From: Proteobacteria bacterium UBA7447 | GTDB taxonomy: Bacteria > Pseudomonadota > Gammaproteobacteria > Arenicellales > UBA868 | Length of the DNA stretch: 14,581 nucleotides | Assembly (NCBI GenBank): GCA_002477475.1 | Contig: DLPX01000066.1 | Coordinates: forward strand, 1-14,581 | Reading direction: 5' to 3' | Shown here: piece after piece, positions 13,312-14,581 of the stretch | Layout: each line of letters starts with the position of its first letter | How positions within the stretch are numbered: the stretch's first letter is position 1 | The notes under the pieces: generated by a model | The model's database searches: none | Told to the model about the DNA's origin: nothing | What the model saw: the letters and a program-made list of their open reading frames with translations, nothing else | Program-made: the position numbers and the translations under genes

Positions 13312-14553
13312 CTAGTATCGAGAGAACACCAAGGTCCCGTTTGTGCCCCCAAAGCCGAAAGAGTTCGACACCACGGTGTTCACAGCGGTATTTAGCGCCT
13401 CATGAGGGACGTAGTCGAGGTCACATTCAGGGTCAGGTTCATCAAGGTTAATGGTCGGGGGAATGCTCTGATGATAAAGACTCAGCACTGAGGCAACCGC
13501 TTCTACCCCTCCAGCCGCTCCGAGGAGGTGCCCGATCATCGACTTGTTCGAGCTCACCAGTAGGTTACTGGCGTGGGATTCAAATACCGACTTAATCGCA
13601 AGGGTCTCCGCAAGGTCGCCCAGAGGAGTCGATGTCCCATGGGCGTTGATGTAGCCGACCGCGGTAGGGCTCAAGCCCGCGCTATTCAGCGCGTTCTTCA
13701 TACAGCGTGCGGCTCCCTCCCCTCCTGCTGCTGGTTGAGTCATGTGATGCGCATCCCCACTCATACCGTATCCCGCGAGTTCTGCATAAATTCGTGCCCC
13801 TCGGGCTCTTGCGTGCTCAGCAGATTCCAGGACCAATGTTCCAGCCCCCTCTCCCATGACAAAACCGTCCCTTCCCTGGTCCCACGGACGGCTCGCTGTC
13901 TGAGGGGAATCGTTGCGCCGACTTAATGCTTTCGCGGCGGCAAAACCTGCCATGGAGGTCGGGGTAATCGCCGCTTCTGTACCGCCGGCGATCATTACTT
14001 CCGCATCTCCAAGAGCGATCATGCGGGCCGCTTCGCCTATTGCGTGAGTCCCTGTTGTGCAGGCAGTCACAACTGCGAGATTTGGGCCTTGCAACCCGAG
14101 CATGATTGAAAGATTTCCGGACACCATATTGATGATGCTGCTTGGGATATAGAACGGAGAGACTTTCCGAGCACCTTTCTCCGACAACAGGTGAGTCGTG
14201 GTTTCGATCGTCTCAAGACCGCCGATTCCCGCCCCGATCAACACCCCCACCTGAGTTCGATCTGTGTGATCAAGATCAAGGCCGCTATCGTCGAATGCTT
14301 CCAAGCCCGCGCAAAGACCCAACTGAATAAAGCGATCCATCCGTCGGGCTTCCTTGGCGGCAAGCCGACTCTCTGGGTCAAAGTTATCTGCCTGCCCTGC
14401 GATCTGGCAGCTCAGACCATCAGGATTAAAACGACTGATTGGCGAGATTCCGCTACGACCCGCGAGAAGGCCCTCCCACGTGGTTTTCACATCAGGTCCT
14501 AAGGGGGAAATACATCCCACGCCGGTGACAACAACCTGTCTGAGGTTATGCAT
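13312..14553 (-). CDS. fabF: beta-ketoacyl-ACP synthase II
   Basis: A 413-residue thiolase-fold condensing enzyme that elongates acyl-ACP with malonyl-ACP in fatty acid synthesis. The catalytic triad is intact: Cys165 in VVTACTTGTH, His305 in NAHGTSTP, and His342 in SMIGHLLGAAGG. The closing NSFGFGGTN glycine-rich motif is present, as are the usual GVGCISPLG start and the GEGAG turn. Length matches the family. The ATG at 14553 has GGAG 11 nt upstream; the remaining 28 bases of the window are upstream non-coding sequence, where acpP usually precedes. It is the first gene in view of the minus-strand operon ending with tatD. Confidence 0.96.
   Translation of the reverse strand: MHNLRQVVVTGVGCISPLGPDVKTTWEGLLAGRSGISPISRFNPDGLSCQIAGQADNFDPESRLAAKEARRMDRFIQLGLCAGLEAFDDSGLDLDHTDRTQVGVLIGAGIGGLETIETTTHLLSEKGARKVSPFYIPSSIINMVSGNLSIMLGLQGPNLAVVTACTTGTHAIGEAARMIALGDAEVMIAGGTEAAITPTSMAGFAAAKALSRRNDSPQTASRPWDQGRDGFVMGEGAGTLVLESAEHARARGARIYAELAGYGMSGDAHHMTQPAAGGEGAARCMKNALNSAGLSPTAVGYINAHGTSTPLGDLAETLAIKSVFESHASNLLVSSNKSMIGHLLGAAGGVEAVASVLSLYHQSIPPTINLDEPDPECDLDYVPHEALNTAVNTVVSNSFGFGGTNGTLVFSRY
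13715..13722 (-). other. KOPS-like octamer pointing to dif
   Basis: CCCTCCCC on the plus strand (GGGGAGGG on the minus strand), within fabF, right of dif and oriented towards it. Confidence 0.35.
13869..13876 (-). other. KOPS-like octamer pointing to dif
   Basis: CCCTTCCC on the plus strand (GGGAAGGG on the minus strand), within fabF, right of dif and oriented towards it. Confidence 0.35.
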
Positions 14554-14581
14554 CTTGACCGCTACTCCACGCTCTTTTTGC

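Overview
The window looks like a chromosomal segment of a Gammaproteobacterium, probably marine. The evidence is a tRNA-Leu gene with an encoded CCA end, a fabF-mltG-tmk-holB-pilZ-tatD gene order typical of this class, a true type IV pilus PilZ, a dif site close to the Escherichia coli sequence, and a response regulator/histidine kinase pair of the 'proteobacterial dedicated sortase system' type (PdsR/PdsS). No phage, transposase, CRISPR array or integrase is visible.

Layout, left to right. Bases 1-337 hold no convincing gene. Bases 338-5160 are read on the plus strand: an MFS transporter (GTG start); a tRNA-Leu(TAA) at 1802-1888; a protein of the aromatic amino acid ammonia-lyase (HutH/PAL) fold that starts only 15 nt after the tRNA and lacks the usual MIO-forming serine; an exported polysaccharide-lyase-like protein with a long acidic tail, joined to the previous gene by an ATGA overlap; and a cytoplasmic phosphoribosyltransferase. 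Bases 5193-8128 (minus strand) hold pdsR and pdsS, overlapping by GTGA. PdsS has a CBM9-like carbohydrate-binding fold in its periplasmic part. Diverging from pdsR is a small plus-strand gene (about 8294-8579) that seems to carry a one-base frameshift and is followed by two tandem terminators. A bactofilin gene (minus strand) follows.

At 9331-9358, between the bactofilin and tatD genes, lies a near-canonical XerC/XerD dif site, so the window probably spans the replication terminus. FtsK-orienting (KOPS-like) octamers mostly point towards it from both sides: two to its left and three to its right are correctly oriented, and one, on the tRNA 5' end, is not.

Bases 9394-14553 are one tight minus-strand operon, transcribed fabF, mltG, tmk, holB, pilZ, tatD. 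It serves fatty acid synthesis, peptidoglycan strand release, dTTP supply, the clamp loader, pilus assembly and a TatD nuclease. The pabC gene that often sits between fabF and mltG is missing.

Points most worth a second look: the dif site beside essential replication genes; the ammonia-lyase homologue without a normal MIO tripeptide, coupled to an exported polysaccharide-lyase-like protein; the Pds two-component pair with no sortase or LPXTG substrate beside it; and the frameshifted small gene.
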